64,000 nt of DNA from Ophiodon elongatus (Eukaryota; Chordata; Actinopteri; Perciformes; Hexagrammidae), in NCBI GenBank assembly GCA_016806645.1, contig JACSYO010002116.1, positions 7,074,001-7,138,000 of the forward strand, given 5' to 3'. Below, piece by piece: positions 62,501-62,609 of the stretch (position 1 is its first letter; each line of letters begins with the position of its first letter). Under the pieces are notes generated by a model. It saw only the letters and a program-made list of their open reading frames with translations, was not told the origin of the DNA and ran no database searches. Position numbers and translations under genes: made by a program.

Positions 62501-62609
62501 TTACCAGGTGAGCTCTATGCTCCCTCTCAGCCTTAAGCAGGCACTTCATCTTCTGCACTAGTTCCTGAGGGCTGTCGAGAGGATCGTGGTTCAGGTAGAC
62601 GGAAGCCAT
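1..62609 (-). CDS. dst: dystonin (BPAG1) spectraplakin gene, 77 coding exons, 3' end outside window
   Basis: This is the overall span of a giant cytolinker that joins actin (CH domains), intermediate filaments or junction proteins (plakin domain, rod and plakin repeats) and microtubules (C-terminal tail, beyond the left edge). Exons were placed by GT/GC...AG boundaries, and all codon phases agree from exon to exon. Domain order seen: CH1, CH2, plakin domain with SH3, epithelial coiled coil plus plakin repeats, a second plakin-repeat exon, then the spectrin-repeat rod. MACF1 is the only serious alternative. It lacks the single-exon rod plus plakin-repeat ending, and the residues in the 12.9-14.3 kb exon fit dystonin better. 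Internal first exons and phase-0 cassettes imply several isoforms. The gene is compact for this family, as expected in fish. Exon numbers E1-E77 below are mine. Confidence 0.95.
209..435 (-). CDS. dst: dst E76: rod spectrin repeat
   Basis: Reads VVQDKLDQMVFLWSDIQALL ... EEPGVDPSVVKQQQEFVE. Phase 1 start, phase 0 end (GAG|GTAGAC). Confidence 0.95.
945..1176 (-). CDS. dst: dst E75: rod spectrin repeat
   Basis: Reads FHDKIEPMLESLERIAERLR ... EGADKDISAK, with VDLEKLQPSYETLRQRGEEM. Ends in phase 1 (AAAG|GTATAT). Confidence 0.96.
1570..1852 (+). mobile_element. LINE (L2-like) 3' end fragment
   Basis: Plus-strand translation from about 1,583 gives RAIRDASSVNIFKQQLETYL, the typical C-terminus of an L2/CR1-type reverse-transcriptase ORF (family pattern: RxAxSLxxFKxxLKTYLF). 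The 3' UTR follows with GTAAAGCACTTTGAGCTAC and CTCTATAAATAAACTTATT, then a short (TTA)n tail, as in fish L2 elements. It is 5'-truncated and dead. Borders are approximate. Confidence 0.7.
1963..2030. repeat. (TA)n(CA)n microsatellite
   Basis: About 38 bp of TA dinucleotides followed by about 30 bp of CA, lying within ten bases of the 5' splice site of the E74-E75 intron. Confidence 0.95.
2040..2243 (-). CDS. dst: dst E74: rod
   Basis: Sixty-eight codons, QMRELIAEHKPHIDKMNKTG ... ATLDESISKSTQ. Its donor (CAG|GTGAGG) is followed almost at once by a (GT)n(TA)n microsatellite in the intron. Confidence 0.95.
2325..2543 (-). CDS. dst: dst E73: rod spectrin repeat
   Basis: Seventy-three codons including AQSLASQFWETYEEMWPWLQ and PAIEYETLRQQQEELR. 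Phase 0 at both ends. Confidence 0.95.
2634..2741 (-). CDS. dst: dst E72: rod
   Basis: Thirty-six codons, IFSMDIMRHKDAVDDIVKTG then KAIMNSKNPDEKEILK. Phase 0 at both ends. Confidence 0.94.
2860..2979 (-). CDS. dst: dst E71: rod
   Basis: Forty codons, FEQAADAELSWLTEAERKLL then SMGEIRLEQDQTTSQLQAQK. Phase 0 at both ends. Confidence 0.96.
3110..3316 (-). CDS. dst: dst E70: rod
   Basis: Sixty-nine codons, ALLKESKDQKPVMDKLNELS ... INADILKSQQ, with DLIPWHTREGLDKLV. Phase 0 at both ends. Confidence 0.95.
3447..3688 (-). CDS. dst: dst E69: rod spectrin repeat
   Basis: Reads DEVVVIQGKLDGIKTKYAEI ... LIHAQSRQK. Phase 1 start, phase 0 end. Confidence 0.95.
3965..4049 (-). CDS. dst: dst E68: rod; exon followed by a GC donor
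   Basis: Reads ALQSDIVLRKKNVDQAISNG then MELLKQTT. It must end ACAACAG|GCATGT so that the split Gly codon joins GDEVVVIQGKLDG. Using the next GT instead would create a stop codon at the junction. This is the third GC-AG intron of the gene. Confidence 0.92.
4203..4529 (-). CDS. dst: dst E67: rod
   Basis: One hundred and nine codons, ALEEEIMNHSKDLLQAVSLG ... EKQLAEQW, with QVFGEDEVALMNWLNEV. Donor TGG|GTATAC, phase 0. Confidence 0.94.
4761..4920 (-). CDS. dst: dst E66: rod spectrin repeat
   Basis: Reads HKQLEVILVVTQQFHETLEP ... KLEDQISQHK, with LANSEPIGTETSKLE conserved. Phase 0 end. Confidence 0.95.
5150..5440. mobile_element. fold-back MITE-like element (teleost type)
   Basis: Two halves of roughly 130 bp form an imperfect inverted repeat. 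The left half has TTTCTTGTTGAGAGAAG ... TTAGCTTAGCTTAGCACAAAG ... GGAACAGCTAGTCTGGC. The right half carries their reverse complements (GCCAGGCTAGCTGTTTCC ... TTGTGCTAAGCTAGGCTAAC ... TTGGCAAGAAAG). Copies with AGCTTAGCACAAAGACTGGAAACAG ends are very common in fish genomes as non-autonomous elements. No transposase is present. Exact ends are uncertain. Confidence 0.7.
5655..5821 (-). CDS. dst: dst E65: rod
   Basis: Begins LLQRLLDDRKPTVELIKKEG and ends before an Arg split in phase 2 (AACAG|GTCTGT). Confidence 0.94.
6085..6255 (-). CDS. dst: dst E64: rod spectrin repeat
   Basis: Fifty-seven codons with FQDALESLLSWLTDTEELVA and [20 protein letters not shown], near-identical to MACF1. Phase 0 at both ends. 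Confidence 0.96.
6429..6590 (-). CDS. dst: dst E63: rod, joins E61 or E62
   Basis: Fifty-four codons, AFQKEDIDPLQTQLQDISSL ... EEVNTKWNTLNKK, matching the paralog MFQKEQVDPLQMKLQQVNGL. Phase 0 at both ends. Confidence 0.95.
7204..8472 (-). CDS. dst: dst E62: alternative first exon of a rod-plus-tail isoform (MGKPLSRPDC head)
   Basis: The ATG at 8,472 opens 423 codons ending CCACAG|GTGCCC in phase 0, joining E63. The head reads MGKPLSRPDCLRQNPSCVGK, then DDCYVPQRSIYDTVRLNEQI. It is clearly homologous to the N-terminus of human MACF1 isoform 4, whose exon sits at the same rod position. Gly2 with Ser6 fits an N-myristoylation signal, and Cys10 could be palmitoylated; both are inferred. The rest is Ser/Arg rich and probably disordered, ending in a helix (MEELEEFLQSVEACLP). 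TTTTAG|C just before the ATG looks like a splice acceptor, so a 5' UTR exon may lie upstream. The product would lack actin- and keratin-binding parts. Confidence 0.88.
8473..12856. other. large intron upstream of E62
   Basis: This 4.4-kb stretch separates rod exon E61 from the alternative head E62. It must contain the promoter of the E62 isoform. Apart from a GC box near 9,170 and ordinary AT-rich sequence I see no conserved coding exon. The 171-codon plus-strand reading frame at 8,863-9,378 shows no recognisable domain. Confidence 0.6.
9167..9176 (-). promoter_or_regulatory. GC box, possible promoter of the E62 isoform
   Basis: GGGGCGGGGC on the minus strand lies about 700 bp upstream of the E62 start codon in an otherwise AT-rich intron. 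A CRE-like TGACATCA lies 300 bp further upstream (9,473-9,480, read on the plus strand). No TATA box was identified. The link to E62 is inference. Confidence 0.3.
12857..14325 (-). CDS. dst: dst E61: long rod exon, four to five spectrin repeats
   Basis: A 1,469-nt exon of 489 codons covering several spectrin repeats in one piece. It starts AKRIEHLNSTFASSQQFHQ and ends NHQLEAFK|GTATGC. Key stretches LQGIGQFQNRIREMF and SPDLLGLKRDLDALSKQC agree better with dystonin than with MACF1. In the paralog the same repeats also sit in one long exon. Phase 0 end, shared with the alternative head E62. Confidence 0.95.
14686..15184 (-). CDS. dst: dst E60: rod spectrin repeats
   Basis: About 166 codons from ILQNEFKSRKPQYEQLEEAA to KPFKQLEEKA, with TQPEAVKKQLEDVHNISAQL. 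Ends in phase 1 (GCAG|GTTGGC). Confidence 0.95.
15299..15498 (-). CDS. dst: dst E59: rod
   Basis: Contains WLSEKELMMSVLGPLSIDPN then MLKMQKQQVQ, identical over long stretches to other spectraplakins. Phase 0 end. Confidence 0.95.
15870..15999 (-). CDS. dst: dst E58: rod
   Basis: Reads AFEDDMKQKQEQLQKLRDTL then LNLIRKHPNSPEAAKWKQML. Matches the paralog LLVTYPNSQEAENWKK. Ends in phase 1. Confidence 0.94.
16159..16394 (-). CDS. dst: dst E57: rod spectrin repeat
   Basis: Encodes ELMVIQQNMSFVNEGYASLG ... ETDNMLTWLKDMKKTAASWN. Phase 1 start (GAG split), phase 0 end. Confidence 0.94.
16395..17370. other. intron E56-E57
   Basis: About 980 bp of AT-rich intron. No further feature was recognised. 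Confidence 0.6.
17371..17421 (-). CDS. dst: dst E56: 51-nt microexon
   Basis: A 51-base exon coding ALTNGGGPASHSYLTNK, phase 1 at both ends, so it can be skipped in frame. Acceptor ATCAG|CT and donor AAAG|GTAATC. It lies where the MACF1 linker has SVNGYHTCKD. The glycine-rich loop looks flexible. Confidence 0.85.
17598..17724 (-). CDS. dst: dst E55: rod interrepeat linker
   Basis: Reads GLLDEWTLKDPAVQDLNSKG then SALSSLMSFLTSPAKTKTPN. The Ser/Thr/Pro-rich loop matches the variable linker in the paralog. Ends in phase 1. Confidence 0.9.
18179..18335 (-). CDS. dst: dst E54: rod
   Basis: Reads EDEVSSCQDQLGEFRSAASA then LTKWLEQTNEKVPAVQPSSS. Phase 2 start, phase 0 end (ACC|GTGAGT). Confidence 0.93.
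18474..18640 (-). CDS. dst: dst E53: rod
   Basis: Reads NTKAEMAEHASDLEKLQTLS ... MFSTFKDTVNKK. Ends in phase 2 (AAA AA|GTAAGC). Confidence 0.93.
18745..19062 (-). CDS. dst: dst E52: rod spectrin repeat
   Basis: One hundred and six codons, ALEQDIASRQSSISAMKAKV ... TFNELSQLMQ, with the MACF1-like FVETADPSAAALLQTK. Phase 0 at both ends. Confidence 0.94.
19205..19413 (-). CDS. dst: dst E51: rod
   Basis: Reads DDIVERYDNLSKSVSDRNEK then LQITLTRSMSVQDGLDEMMG. The donor is GTA|GTATGT at 19,204. GAA|GTAGTA three bases earlier is also in frame and would drop one Val. Confidence 0.92.
19981..20104 (-). CDS. dst: dst E50: rod
   Basis: Encodes GLQSQMTGHQTAIDTLRKAA then ESLITSEGDLLSNSDDIQ. Ends in phase 1 (GTAG|GTGAGG). 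Confidence 0.92.
20105..21124. other. GC-AG intron E49-E50
   Basis: A 1,020-bp intron with a GC donor (AAG|GCAAGC) at 21,123-21,124 and a normal acceptor (CCACAG). It contains the probable retroelement tail at 20,800-20,858. Confidence 0.8.
20800..20858 (+). mobile_element. probable non-LTR retroelement 3' tail
   Basis: GCAATTTCCCTCGGGCTAAA, then TAAAGTTGTAAATTATCTTATCT, resembles the conserved 3' tail of fish LINE/SINE families (TTTCCCTCGGGATAAATAAAGT followed by short repeats). Only the tail is recognisable. Confidence 0.4.
21125..21301 (-). CDS. dst: dst E49: rod; exon followed by a GC donor
   Basis: Fifty-nine codons, CNQLGNNLKDVVDKYKKYDD ... EPQILQKQLEETK. The frame requires the exon to end ACCAAG|GCAAGC, a GC-AG intron that splices to GLQSQMTGHQ. 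No usable GT donor preserves the alignment. Confidence 0.9.
21540..22088 (-). CDS. dst: dst E48: rod, spectrin repeats
   Basis: One hundred eighty-three codons starting ARHQEILSQQQDLIMATQSA. Contains the deeply conserved KSFSEDVISHKGDLRFITMS and GQKVLDVANACG, nearly identical to MACF1. Phase 0 at both ends. Confidence 0.95.
22419..22703 (-). CDS. dst: dst E47: rod with variable Asn/Ser-rich linker
   Basis: Ninety-five codons: AAAVERLEESKNKIEGLLDW, then a hydrophilic loop (NESSLDQTDHISKENGN), then LDKQYDRVK. Phase 0 at both ends. Confidence 0.92.
22881..23114 (-). CDS. dst: dst E46: rod
   Basis: Seventy-eight codons, ALQKDLLTNASALNDVITST ... DLEKVVTTAIKQESEK, like the MACF1 segment ELEEAVTSALQQETEK. 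The acceptor CTCAAG|GCG follows a pyrimidine tract. Confidence 0.93.
23216..23368 (-). CDS. dst: dst E45: rod
   Basis: Fifty-one codons, SLLEKHKEFTEKLEEVCDNL ... GNDECVTDLQQYQQQHQ. Phase 0 at both ends. Confidence 0.92.
23369..24523. other. intron E44-E45
   Basis: About 1,155 bp, AT-rich, with a 39-bp TA microsatellite at 23,937-23,975. No exon was recognised. Confidence 0.6.
23937..23975. repeat. (TA)n microsatellite
   Basis: About 19 uninterrupted TA units. Confidence 0.95.
24524..24760 (-). CDS. dst: dst E44: rod
   Basis: Seventy-nine codons including LEDATFDIQCFISEHAQFLR, matching the paralog motif DIQFFISEHAQ. Phase 0 at both ends. Confidence 0.93.
24849..24992 (-). CDS. dst: dst E43: rod
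   Basis: Forty-eight codons, MHLESTYQKHLSDLGELAGL then IQNNSGMCDVDLKPCDVDTL. The initial ATG is internal, not a start. Donor AGG|GTATCT. Confidence 0.9.
25075..25290 (-). CDS. dst: dst E42: rod
   Basis: Seventy-two codons, SLESQLSRLAGVMTADMEKA ... SHSLIQAMETGK, helical with spectrin-like spacing. Phase 0 at both ends. Confidence 0.9.
25395..25541 (-). CDS. dst: dst E41: start of spectrin-repeat rod
   Basis: Forty-nine codons, LFSNQDFLECVGRLQDHADV then VEDIRKDLLIQAPIGNNMEE. It accepts either E40 or E39 (phase 0). Confidence 0.9.
25642..29775 (-). CDS. dst: dst E40: BPAG1b-type exon, degenerate plakin repeats plus acidic disordered region
   Basis: A 4,134-nt exon of 1,378 codons, phase 0 at both ends. 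The first about 370 residues carry recognisable but decayed plakin-repeat motifs (GLIDQITG, LTLENAFQCGVISASVYVEI, MGLVLPRCGEI, IDCAIQNGLIDTYTAEIL, YIDPESRQRVLILDKQL), in the same order as the MACF1b repeat region. Another isolated repeat appears near residue 640 (LEAALSQGLVDEATGMKLLD). The rest is Ser/Asp/Glu rich and probably disordered, ending with a GGDSL triplicate and acidic stretches (EESSEGEDEESAEDDSG). In mammals the matching exon marks the muscle isoform BPAG1b. Skipping it gives a BPAG1a-type protein. Confidence 0.9.
30374..30482 (-). CDS. dst: dst E39: rod linker
   Basis: Reads MTEEEREKAQEQLKALNQAY then NELSQRCSDQTTSAEE. Ends GAG|GTTGGA in phase 0, so the following large exon E40 can be included or skipped in frame. 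Confidence 0.93.
30571..30659 (-). CDS. dst: dst E38: rod linker
   Basis: Encodes VSVEEMVTKKEQIAEALRAT then QMMLNKHSDK. Phase 0 start, phase 2 end. Matches the paralog segment TTKKEQVSEAIKTSQIFLAKHG. Confidence 0.93.
30660..32259. other. intron E37-E38
   Basis: A 1.6-kb intron, strongly AT-rich, with an (AAT)n tract at 31,217-31,238 and a tetranucleotide repeat at 31,564-31,627. No coding signal. Confidence 0.6.
31564..31627. repeat. (GTAT)n(CTAT)n compound tetranucleotide repeat
   Basis: About eleven GTAT units followed by about five CTAT units, without interruption. Confidence 0.95.
32260..32406 (-). CDS. dst: dst E37: first long-form exon after the plakin domain
   Basis: Forty-nine codons, RSVDEEKREHGDKVSKLLHW then MSNVKQTPSNDGNALKDSNA. 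It corresponds to the human segment EEEKQEHVEKVKELLGWVS. Phase 0 at both ends. Confidence 0.92.
32696..32701 (-). terminator. candidate poly(A) signal AATAAA for BPAG1e
   Basis: AATAAA on the minus strand starts five bases after the BPAG1e stop codon. If used, the 3' UTR would be very short. The AT-rich sequence further downstream could hold other signals. Confidence 0.35.
32706..34754 (-). CDS. dst: dst E36: epithelial-specific plakin repeats and C-terminus of BPAG1e
   Basis: This exon has 682 codons plus TAA at 32,706. After about 125 linker residues come plakin-repeat modules: IAGVYVESSKKKISFLEAAE, FLEAQAATGSLTDLTTG, LEVQVATGGLINPEIG, LLEAQACTGGICDPSTGEKV and CIEFQLLTGGLINPDTHDRV. Two repeat domains joined by a linker form the intermediate-filament-binding tail of BPAG1e. 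The end (TGLRLLEAMKVHGFGAKS) aligns with the human C-terminus. A 192-bp intron with in-frame stops separates it from the rod exon. An AATAAA motif sits five bases after the stop. Confidence 0.95.
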   Translation of the reverse strand: MATMEKENILEGMKQVKQDKMEVTHSQSLQDSPSKKTLNSSTCQSPTFLQKDVQKSQIKPDESVTVTTHGYMALCGLKDQRPNERQSITKTRMYQVTETCENTSNSEGKLSGIYSTPQKLPELKGSTSIQNLIKFKFLDAEVVRKLEMGLVTMEDVQASLAQFTGKPTTIAGVYVESSKKKISFLEAAEKGFLAKTYALEFLEAQAATGSLTDLTTGQTHSVVEALERGIIETGLKDKLMEAEKAVSGYIHASKKLSVFQAMEERILDRYKGKKILEVQVATGGLINPEIGVRVPASIAVDQGLLNKETLQSLYDPISNPKGFHNPDSGQKAYYSEILKTCIFDIDGGVFLFPFGEKHLTNTSPMSSNRVSVISSSCGIQMSAYEAFKGRHIDKSTYLFLSQQESEWQEKSVADASGSQLHIVTDVKSGRQLCLESALSQRFLELSELESYRSGLLSIYEIVDIIFSRMVVVEDVHSPIAGLWDITQRRRLSVLQGFQQGFTDRATALRLLEAQACTGGICDPSTGEKVTLSEALKRGLLDEALNQLLQQFEQAFNGIVHPKTSKMLSISQAVQENLLPKDAGFRCIEFQLLTGGLINPDTHDRVSLEEVIQSGLVDKVTAAALKDEKLNTKSLTCPKTKRRITFREALERSVYDCHTGLRLLEAMKVHGFGAKSTFHYVWG
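34947..37979 (-). CDS. dst: dst E35: epithelial-specific coiled-coil rod (single 3,033-nt exon)
   Basis: Exactly 1,011 codons, phase 0 at both ends (ATAG|AGC and AAG|GTATGG). The protein is Glu/Lys/Gln/Leu rich with heptad spacing throughout (for example NVENLNVKLSELSSSLQR) and has no predicted globular domain. This is the parallel dimerising rod of BPAG1e, which separates the plakin head from the keratin-binding tail in basal epithelial cells. In mammals this exon is used only in the epithelial form. The rod of human BPAG1e is about the same length. Its presence as one exon is the strongest argument that the locus is dystonin rather than MACF1. Confidence 0.95.
38710..38808 (-). CDS. dst: dst E34: end of plakin domain, isoform branch point
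   Basis: Thirty-three codons, FMDLRTRYTALVTLMTQYVK then FASETLKRTEDEE, the invariant end of the plakin domain. It ends in phase 0. Both the epithelial rod exon E35 and the long-form exon E37 start in phase 0, so this exon is where the isoforms diverge. Confidence 0.95.
38903..39010 (-). CDS. dst: dst E33: plakin domain, basic cluster
   Basis: Thirty-six codons starting DYELQLMTFRAMVDSQHKSP, then LKKRRMQSCSD. The KSPLKKRRM cluster resembles a nuclear localisation signal and is conserved in mammalian dystonin (KSPVKRRRM). Any nuclear role is inference. Confidence 0.94.
39166..39249 (-). CDS. dst: dst E32: plakin domain
   Basis: Twenty-eight codons, VLVAEIEQKQGRIDECQKYS then EQYSSAIK. Phase 0 at both ends. 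Confidence 0.94.
39334..39496 (-). CDS. dst: dst E31: plakin domain, late spectrin repeat
   Basis: Reads LRDLDGISKSLKHYGDSYSS then LDEWVREMEAAQIKAQENKP. Phase 0 end. Confidence 0.94.
39598..39791 (-). CDS. dst: dst E30: plakin domain, late spectrin repeat
   Basis: Reads KWRTEIDEKQEVFHDMEDEL, later DFDLDWHKEKADQLSERWQN, a classic spectrin-repeat helix with conserved Trp. Ends in phase 2. Confidence 0.95.
39875..40013 (-). CDS. dst: dst E29: plakin domain
   Basis: Encodes LKTVSLVVRHSQSAEALVKA then YESKLYEEDAMNSDVKSIE. Phase 2 start, phase 0 end. Confidence 0.94.
40131..40309 (-). CDS. dst: dst E28: plakin domain
   Basis: Reads RKTAELNKLKEDLDVMKEKC, later PTLSSELTVLIQSMSQVYSM. Ends in phase 2 (GACAA|GTAAGA). 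Confidence 0.94.
40607..40764 (-). CDS. dst: dst E27: plakin domain
   Basis: Reads EESVYNHYISEIRNFRMHLE then IRQLRTPLERDDLEQSLQRI. Starts in phase 1 and ends in phase 0 at HE|GTATGC. Confidence 0.95.
41385..41568 (-). CDS. dst: dst E26: plakin domain; exon followed by a GC donor
   Basis: Encodes IKTMLQGEHQQVLSNLQSHF, then EEFLEDSEESEVF and YYQELLRSAER. The reading frame and the next exon require the exon to end GAAAGAG|GCAAGG, a GC-AG intron. The junction then gives SAEREEHEESVYN, matching mammalian dystonin (SAEREEQEESVYN). Confidence 0.92.
41726..41852 (-). CDS. dst: dst E25: plakin domain
   Basis: Reads TEQSYQDVLALWHHSHINMK and SVVSWHYLMADIRAI, the conserved 'NMKSVVSWHYL' segment. Phase 0 end. 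Confidence 0.95.
41986..42140 (-). CDS. dst: dst E24: plakin domain, SH3 core
   Basis: Encodes ITIYKEDECVLASNSHRAKW and [29 protein letters not shown]. This is the rest of the atypical SH3 and the return to a helical repeat. Ends in phase 2. Confidence 0.95.
42237..42389 (-). CDS. dst: dst E23: plakin domain, start of embedded SH3
   Basis: Fifty-one codons ending VKAICDYRQIE, the first strand of the SH3 domain that plakins carry inside a spectrin repeat. Phase 0 at both ends. Confidence 0.95.
42482..42607 (-). CDS. dst: dst E22: plakin domain
   Basis: Forty-two codons, FFRDAKESMDYLKSLQDGIQ then RKYSCDRSSSLHRLEDLIQ. Donor ATG|GTAAAC, phase 0. Confidence 0.95.
42691..42786 (-). CDS. dst: dst E21: plakin domain
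   Basis: Thirty-two codons, AYRAAMQTQWSWILQLCSCV then EQHLKENAVYFE, matching mammalian dystonin almost residue for residue. Confidence 0.95.
42953..43057 (-). CDS. dst: dst E20: plakin domain
   Basis: Thirty-five codons, DLMRELDEKEEVIKSVQEKA then ERLMLKNHPARLTIE, including the conserved NHPARxTIE motif. Phase 0 at both ends. Confidence 0.95.
43352..43513 (-). CDS. dst: dst E19: plakin domain
   Basis: Includes the family hallmark ELIWLNEKEEEEVAFDWSDR. Fifty-four codons, phase 0 at both ends. Confidence 0.95.
43627..43704 (-). CDS. dst: dst E18: plakin domain
   Basis: Twenty-six codons, IQMTIPMKIPYSDKLNKLEK then QYERLL. Phase 0 at both ends. Confidence 0.94.
43877..44005 (-). CDS. dst: dst E17: plakin domain
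   Basis: Forty-three codons, LQLDRSEWGSDLPTVEMHLD then NHKGVHRAIEEFQ. The acceptor is AAAG|TTG. A second in-frame AG six bases further on (TTGCAG|CTG) could drop the residues LQ. Confidence 0.94.
44108..44567 (-). CDS. dst: dst E16: plakin domain with Thr-Pro linker
   Basis: Begins VSKLRDELLALRAECSSVYS and includes TEQTKMMISGITQSLNSGF. A low-complexity linker with repeated LTP motifs follows (LTPALTPG, LTPCLTPSFTP), then QIRKPLLKSSLTDPNMTEEE and the next helix. The human protein has the same kind of Leu-Thr-Pro linker here. The phase-0 end is CAG|GTGAGT. Confidence 0.95.
44657..44811 (-). CDS. dst: dst E15: plakin domain spectrin repeat
   Basis: Encodes DAKRLESGIQFLNEAEIAGY and LLECENILRQQVVDIQILLDG. 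Strongly conserved with mammalian dystonin. Ends in phase 2. Confidence 0.95.
44918..45011 (-). CDS. dst: dst E14: plakin domain, first exon common to epithelial and long forms
   Basis: Reads LEMLQQIANRVQRD then EDKLAFARTALQS. It accepts either E12 or E13, both ending in phase 2 within an Arg codon, and ends TCT|GTAAGT in phase 0. Confidence 0.95.
45105..45241 (-). CDS. dst: dst E13: first exon of epithelial isoform BPAG1e
   Basis: The ATG at 45,241 starts 45 codons (MAYLSGISSVSNSSFNSFGS, then NDTYLAEPLQMNSLIVLNNS) and ends GGATCCAG|GTGAGG in phase 2, like E12. Ser/Asn richness, length and position match the short head of mammalian BPAG1e, which replaces the actin-binding domain. A TATA box lies about 170 bp upstream. 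With exons E14-E36 this gives a protein of about 2,788 residues, close to the human epithelial form (about 2,650). Confidence 0.9.
45411..45418 (-). promoter_or_regulatory. TATA box of the BPAG1e promoter
   Basis: On the minus strand the sequence is CACTATAAATATGAGC, a strong TATA box. A start site would be expected near 45,380-45,390, giving a 5' UTR of about 145 nt. An AP-1-like TGACTCC and an E-box CACCTG lie within 50 bp upstream, plausible for an epithelial promoter. The start site is inferred. Confidence 0.7.
46298..46381. repeat. perfect 84-bp palindrome without spacer
   Basis: The 42-bp left arm (TCTGGCTTTAAATCCTTCTA ... AGTCACACA) is followed at once by its exact reverse complement, centred between 46,339 and 46,340. 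Every one of the 42 base pairs matches; the pairing breaks only at 46,297/46,382. Confidence 0.97.
46561..46688 (-). CDS. dst: dst E12: plakin domain
   Basis: Encodes MWIEFGRIQLPQGHHPNDVE and KEWGKLIVAMLEREKSLRPEVER. Ends in phase 2 inside the Arg codon. It is the last exon used only by forms that start upstream; the epithelial first exon E13 joins the next exon in the same phase. Confidence 0.93.
46799..46894 (-). CDS. dst: dst E11: plakin domain N-terminal helix
   Basis: Thirty-two codons, ALYTQYLQFKEHEIPLRENE then KTKIKNLYKMLE, closely matching the known spectraplakin segment ALYNQYLQFKETEIP. Phase 0 at both ends. Confidence 0.93.
47264..47383 (-). CDS. dst: dst E10: linker from CH2 to plakin domain
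   Basis: Forty codons, DVDIKWVEYQNMIKYLSQWI then RHNVTIMSDRSFPNNPVELK, the first spectrin-like helix after the actin-binding domain. Phase 0 at both ends. Confidence 0.93.
47481..47587 (-). CDS. dst: dst E9: end of CH2
   Basis: Thirty-five codons beginning DVDVQSPDEKSVITYVSTLY, then DAFPKVPDG. This is the last helix of CH2 and the lead into the plakin domain. Ends AAT|GTAAGT in phase 0. Confidence 0.95.
47761..47873 (-). CDS. dst: dst E8: CH2
   Basis: Reads PDLVDMSRVSTQPNRSNLEN then AFCVAEQLGVARLLDPE, with the CH2 'FxVAExLGVxRLLDPE' pattern. Donor GAGG|GTGAGA, phase 1. Confidence 0.95.
48036..48202 (-). CDS. dst: dst E7: start of CH2
   Basis: Encodes ISEIHVTGESEDMTAKERLL followed by FWSRQITDGYVGVRCNNF and NAIIHKYR, the first half of the second CH domain. 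Starts in phase 0 and ends in phase 2 (TACAG|GTACTG). It accepts either CH1 exon E5 or the alternative head E6. Confidence 0.95.
48203..50429. other. intron between E6 and E7
   Basis: About 2.2 kb with a short (ATCA)n repeat at 48,949-48,974. Several plus-strand reading frames occur, but none resembles a known protein. Confidence 0.6.
48949..48974. repeat. (ATCA)n short tandem repeat
   Basis: About six ATCA units. Confidence 0.9.
50430..51158 (-). CDS. dst: dst E6: alternative first exon, acylation-type head (MGNICGC), CH2-only isoform
   Basis: The ATG at 51,158 starts 243 codons that end CACGAG|GTAAAC in phase 0 and join CH2 exon E7. The start MGNICGCVRGPKEECYVDP has Gly2 for N-myristoylation and Cys5/Cys7 for palmitoylation, followed by a basic cluster (KGRRYFQRKKRKS). 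This is the layout of a lipid-plus-polybasic membrane anchor. The rest is Ser/Arg/Glu rich and looks disordered. The exon lies between CH1 and CH2, so this isoform lacks CH1 and should bind actin weakly. Neuronal BPAG1n3, reported without a working actin-binding domain, is a likely counterpart. Acylation is inferred from sequence only. A long GA/CT tract lies about 260-330 bp upstream. Confidence 0.85.
51416..51490. repeat. (CT)n / (GA)n polypurine-polypyrimidine tract
   Basis: About 75 bp of nearly pure CT on the plus strand (GA on the coding strand), 260-330 bp upstream of the E6 start codon. Such tracts can form triplex DNA and act as GAGA elements; the regulatory role here is inference. 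Confidence 0.9.
51594..51634. repeat. (CA)n microsatellite
   Basis: About twenty CA units, 110 bp from the CT tract and upstream of E6. Confidence 0.95.
53444..53528. repeat. (CG)n(CA)n alternating purine-pyrimidine tract
   Basis: GCATGCGCGCGCGCG followed by about 27 CA units: about 80 bp of mostly alternating purine-pyrimidine sequence, a strong candidate for Z-DNA. Confidence 0.9.
54175..54267 (-). CDS. dst: dst E5: end of CH1
   Basis: Thirty-one codons reading [20 protein letters not shown] then GLIWTIILHFQ, the C-terminal helices of CH1. Phase 0 at both ends, so the alternative first exon E6 can replace everything upstream without changing the CH2 frame. Confidence 0.95.
54268..55511. 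other. intron E4-E5
   Basis: About 1.2 kb of ordinary intron sequence. No feature was recognised. Confidence 0.6.
55512..55589 (-). CDS. dst: dst E4: CH1
   Basis: Twenty-six codons, PRERGRMRFHRLQNVQIALD then YLKRRQ, a highly conserved CH1 segment. Acceptor CCACAG|CCT and donor CAG|GTACGG, phase 0 at both ends. Confidence 0.95.
55590..58698. other. intron E3-E4
   Basis: About 3.1 kb containing a short LINE reverse-transcriptase fragment at 57,869-57,960. No exon was recognised. Confidence 0.6.
57869..57960 (+). mobile_element. LINE reverse-transcriptase fragment
   Basis: Plus-strand translation GALLLDFTTAFDIIVRIIHI then VKLKLYGWR matches the conserved RT core (LLDFSxAFDTVDHxxLLxKLxxYG) of L2/CR1-like elements. 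Only about 30 codons are recognisable and the element is dead. Family assignment is tentative. Confidence 0.6.
58699..58788 (-). CDS. dst: dst E3: CH1 central helices
   Basis: Thirty codons, VRKHINDLYEDLRDGHNLIS then LLEVLSGDTL, the second actinin-type signature of CH1. Phase 0 at both ends; the donor is TTG|GTGAGT. This part of CH1 contacts F-actin in the family. Confidence 0.95.
58789..61484. other. intron E2-E3
   Basis: About 2.7 kb. It holds a candidate extra first exon at 59,194-59,262 that would join E3 in frame; otherwise no feature was recognised. Confidence 0.6.
59194..59262 (-). other. candidate unannotated alternative first exon upstream of E3
   Basis: The ATG at 59,262 opens 23 codons (MGLLERESLEPELLSGLLKC, then LDK) ending GATAAG|GTGTGA in phase 0, the phase needed to join VRKHINDLY of E3. 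The frame stays open about 117 nt upstream, so a longer or internal exon is possible. The peptide is not recognised. Support is limited to the open frame, donor and phase. Confidence 0.25.
61485..61546 (-). CDS. dst: dst E2: start of CH1 (actin-binding signature)
   Basis: Encodes DERDRVQKKTFTKWINQHLLK, the actinin-type actin-binding signature that opens the first calponin-homology domain. It is nearly identical to the known spectraplakin sequence. Acceptor CCTCAG|AT (phase 1) and donor AAG|GTAAG (phase 0) are clear. This is the first exon shared by all isoforms with a complete actin-binding domain. Confidence 0.95.
61547..62482. other. intron E1-E2
   Basis: About 940 bp containing the 29-bp minisatellite at 61,735-61,862. 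Nothing else was recognised. Confidence 0.6.
61735..61862. repeat. 29-bp minisatellite, about 4.4 copies
   Basis: The unit CAGTGGCTAAAAAGAAGGAT (first 20 bases) plus GTATTTTCC recurs with a period of exactly 29 bp, starting at 61,737, 61,766, 61,795, 61,824 and 61,853. The last two copies are diverged. Confidence 0.93.
62483..62609 (-). CDS. dst: dst E1: alternative first coding exon (MASVYLNHDP head)
   Basis: An ATG at 62,609 opens a 42-codon reading frame (MASVYLNHDPLDSPQE..., then a charged helix KCLLKAEREHRAHL). It ends ATGG|GTCAGT in phase 1. The next exon starts in the matching phase, so the junction codon becomes Asp of DERDRVQKK. I do not recognise this head from the mammalian isoforms I know. 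The ATG, the helix-like composition and the phase match support it. A possible alternative donor, CTG|GTAACT at 62,503, would be out of phase. Further upstream first exons may lie right of the window. Confidence 0.7.
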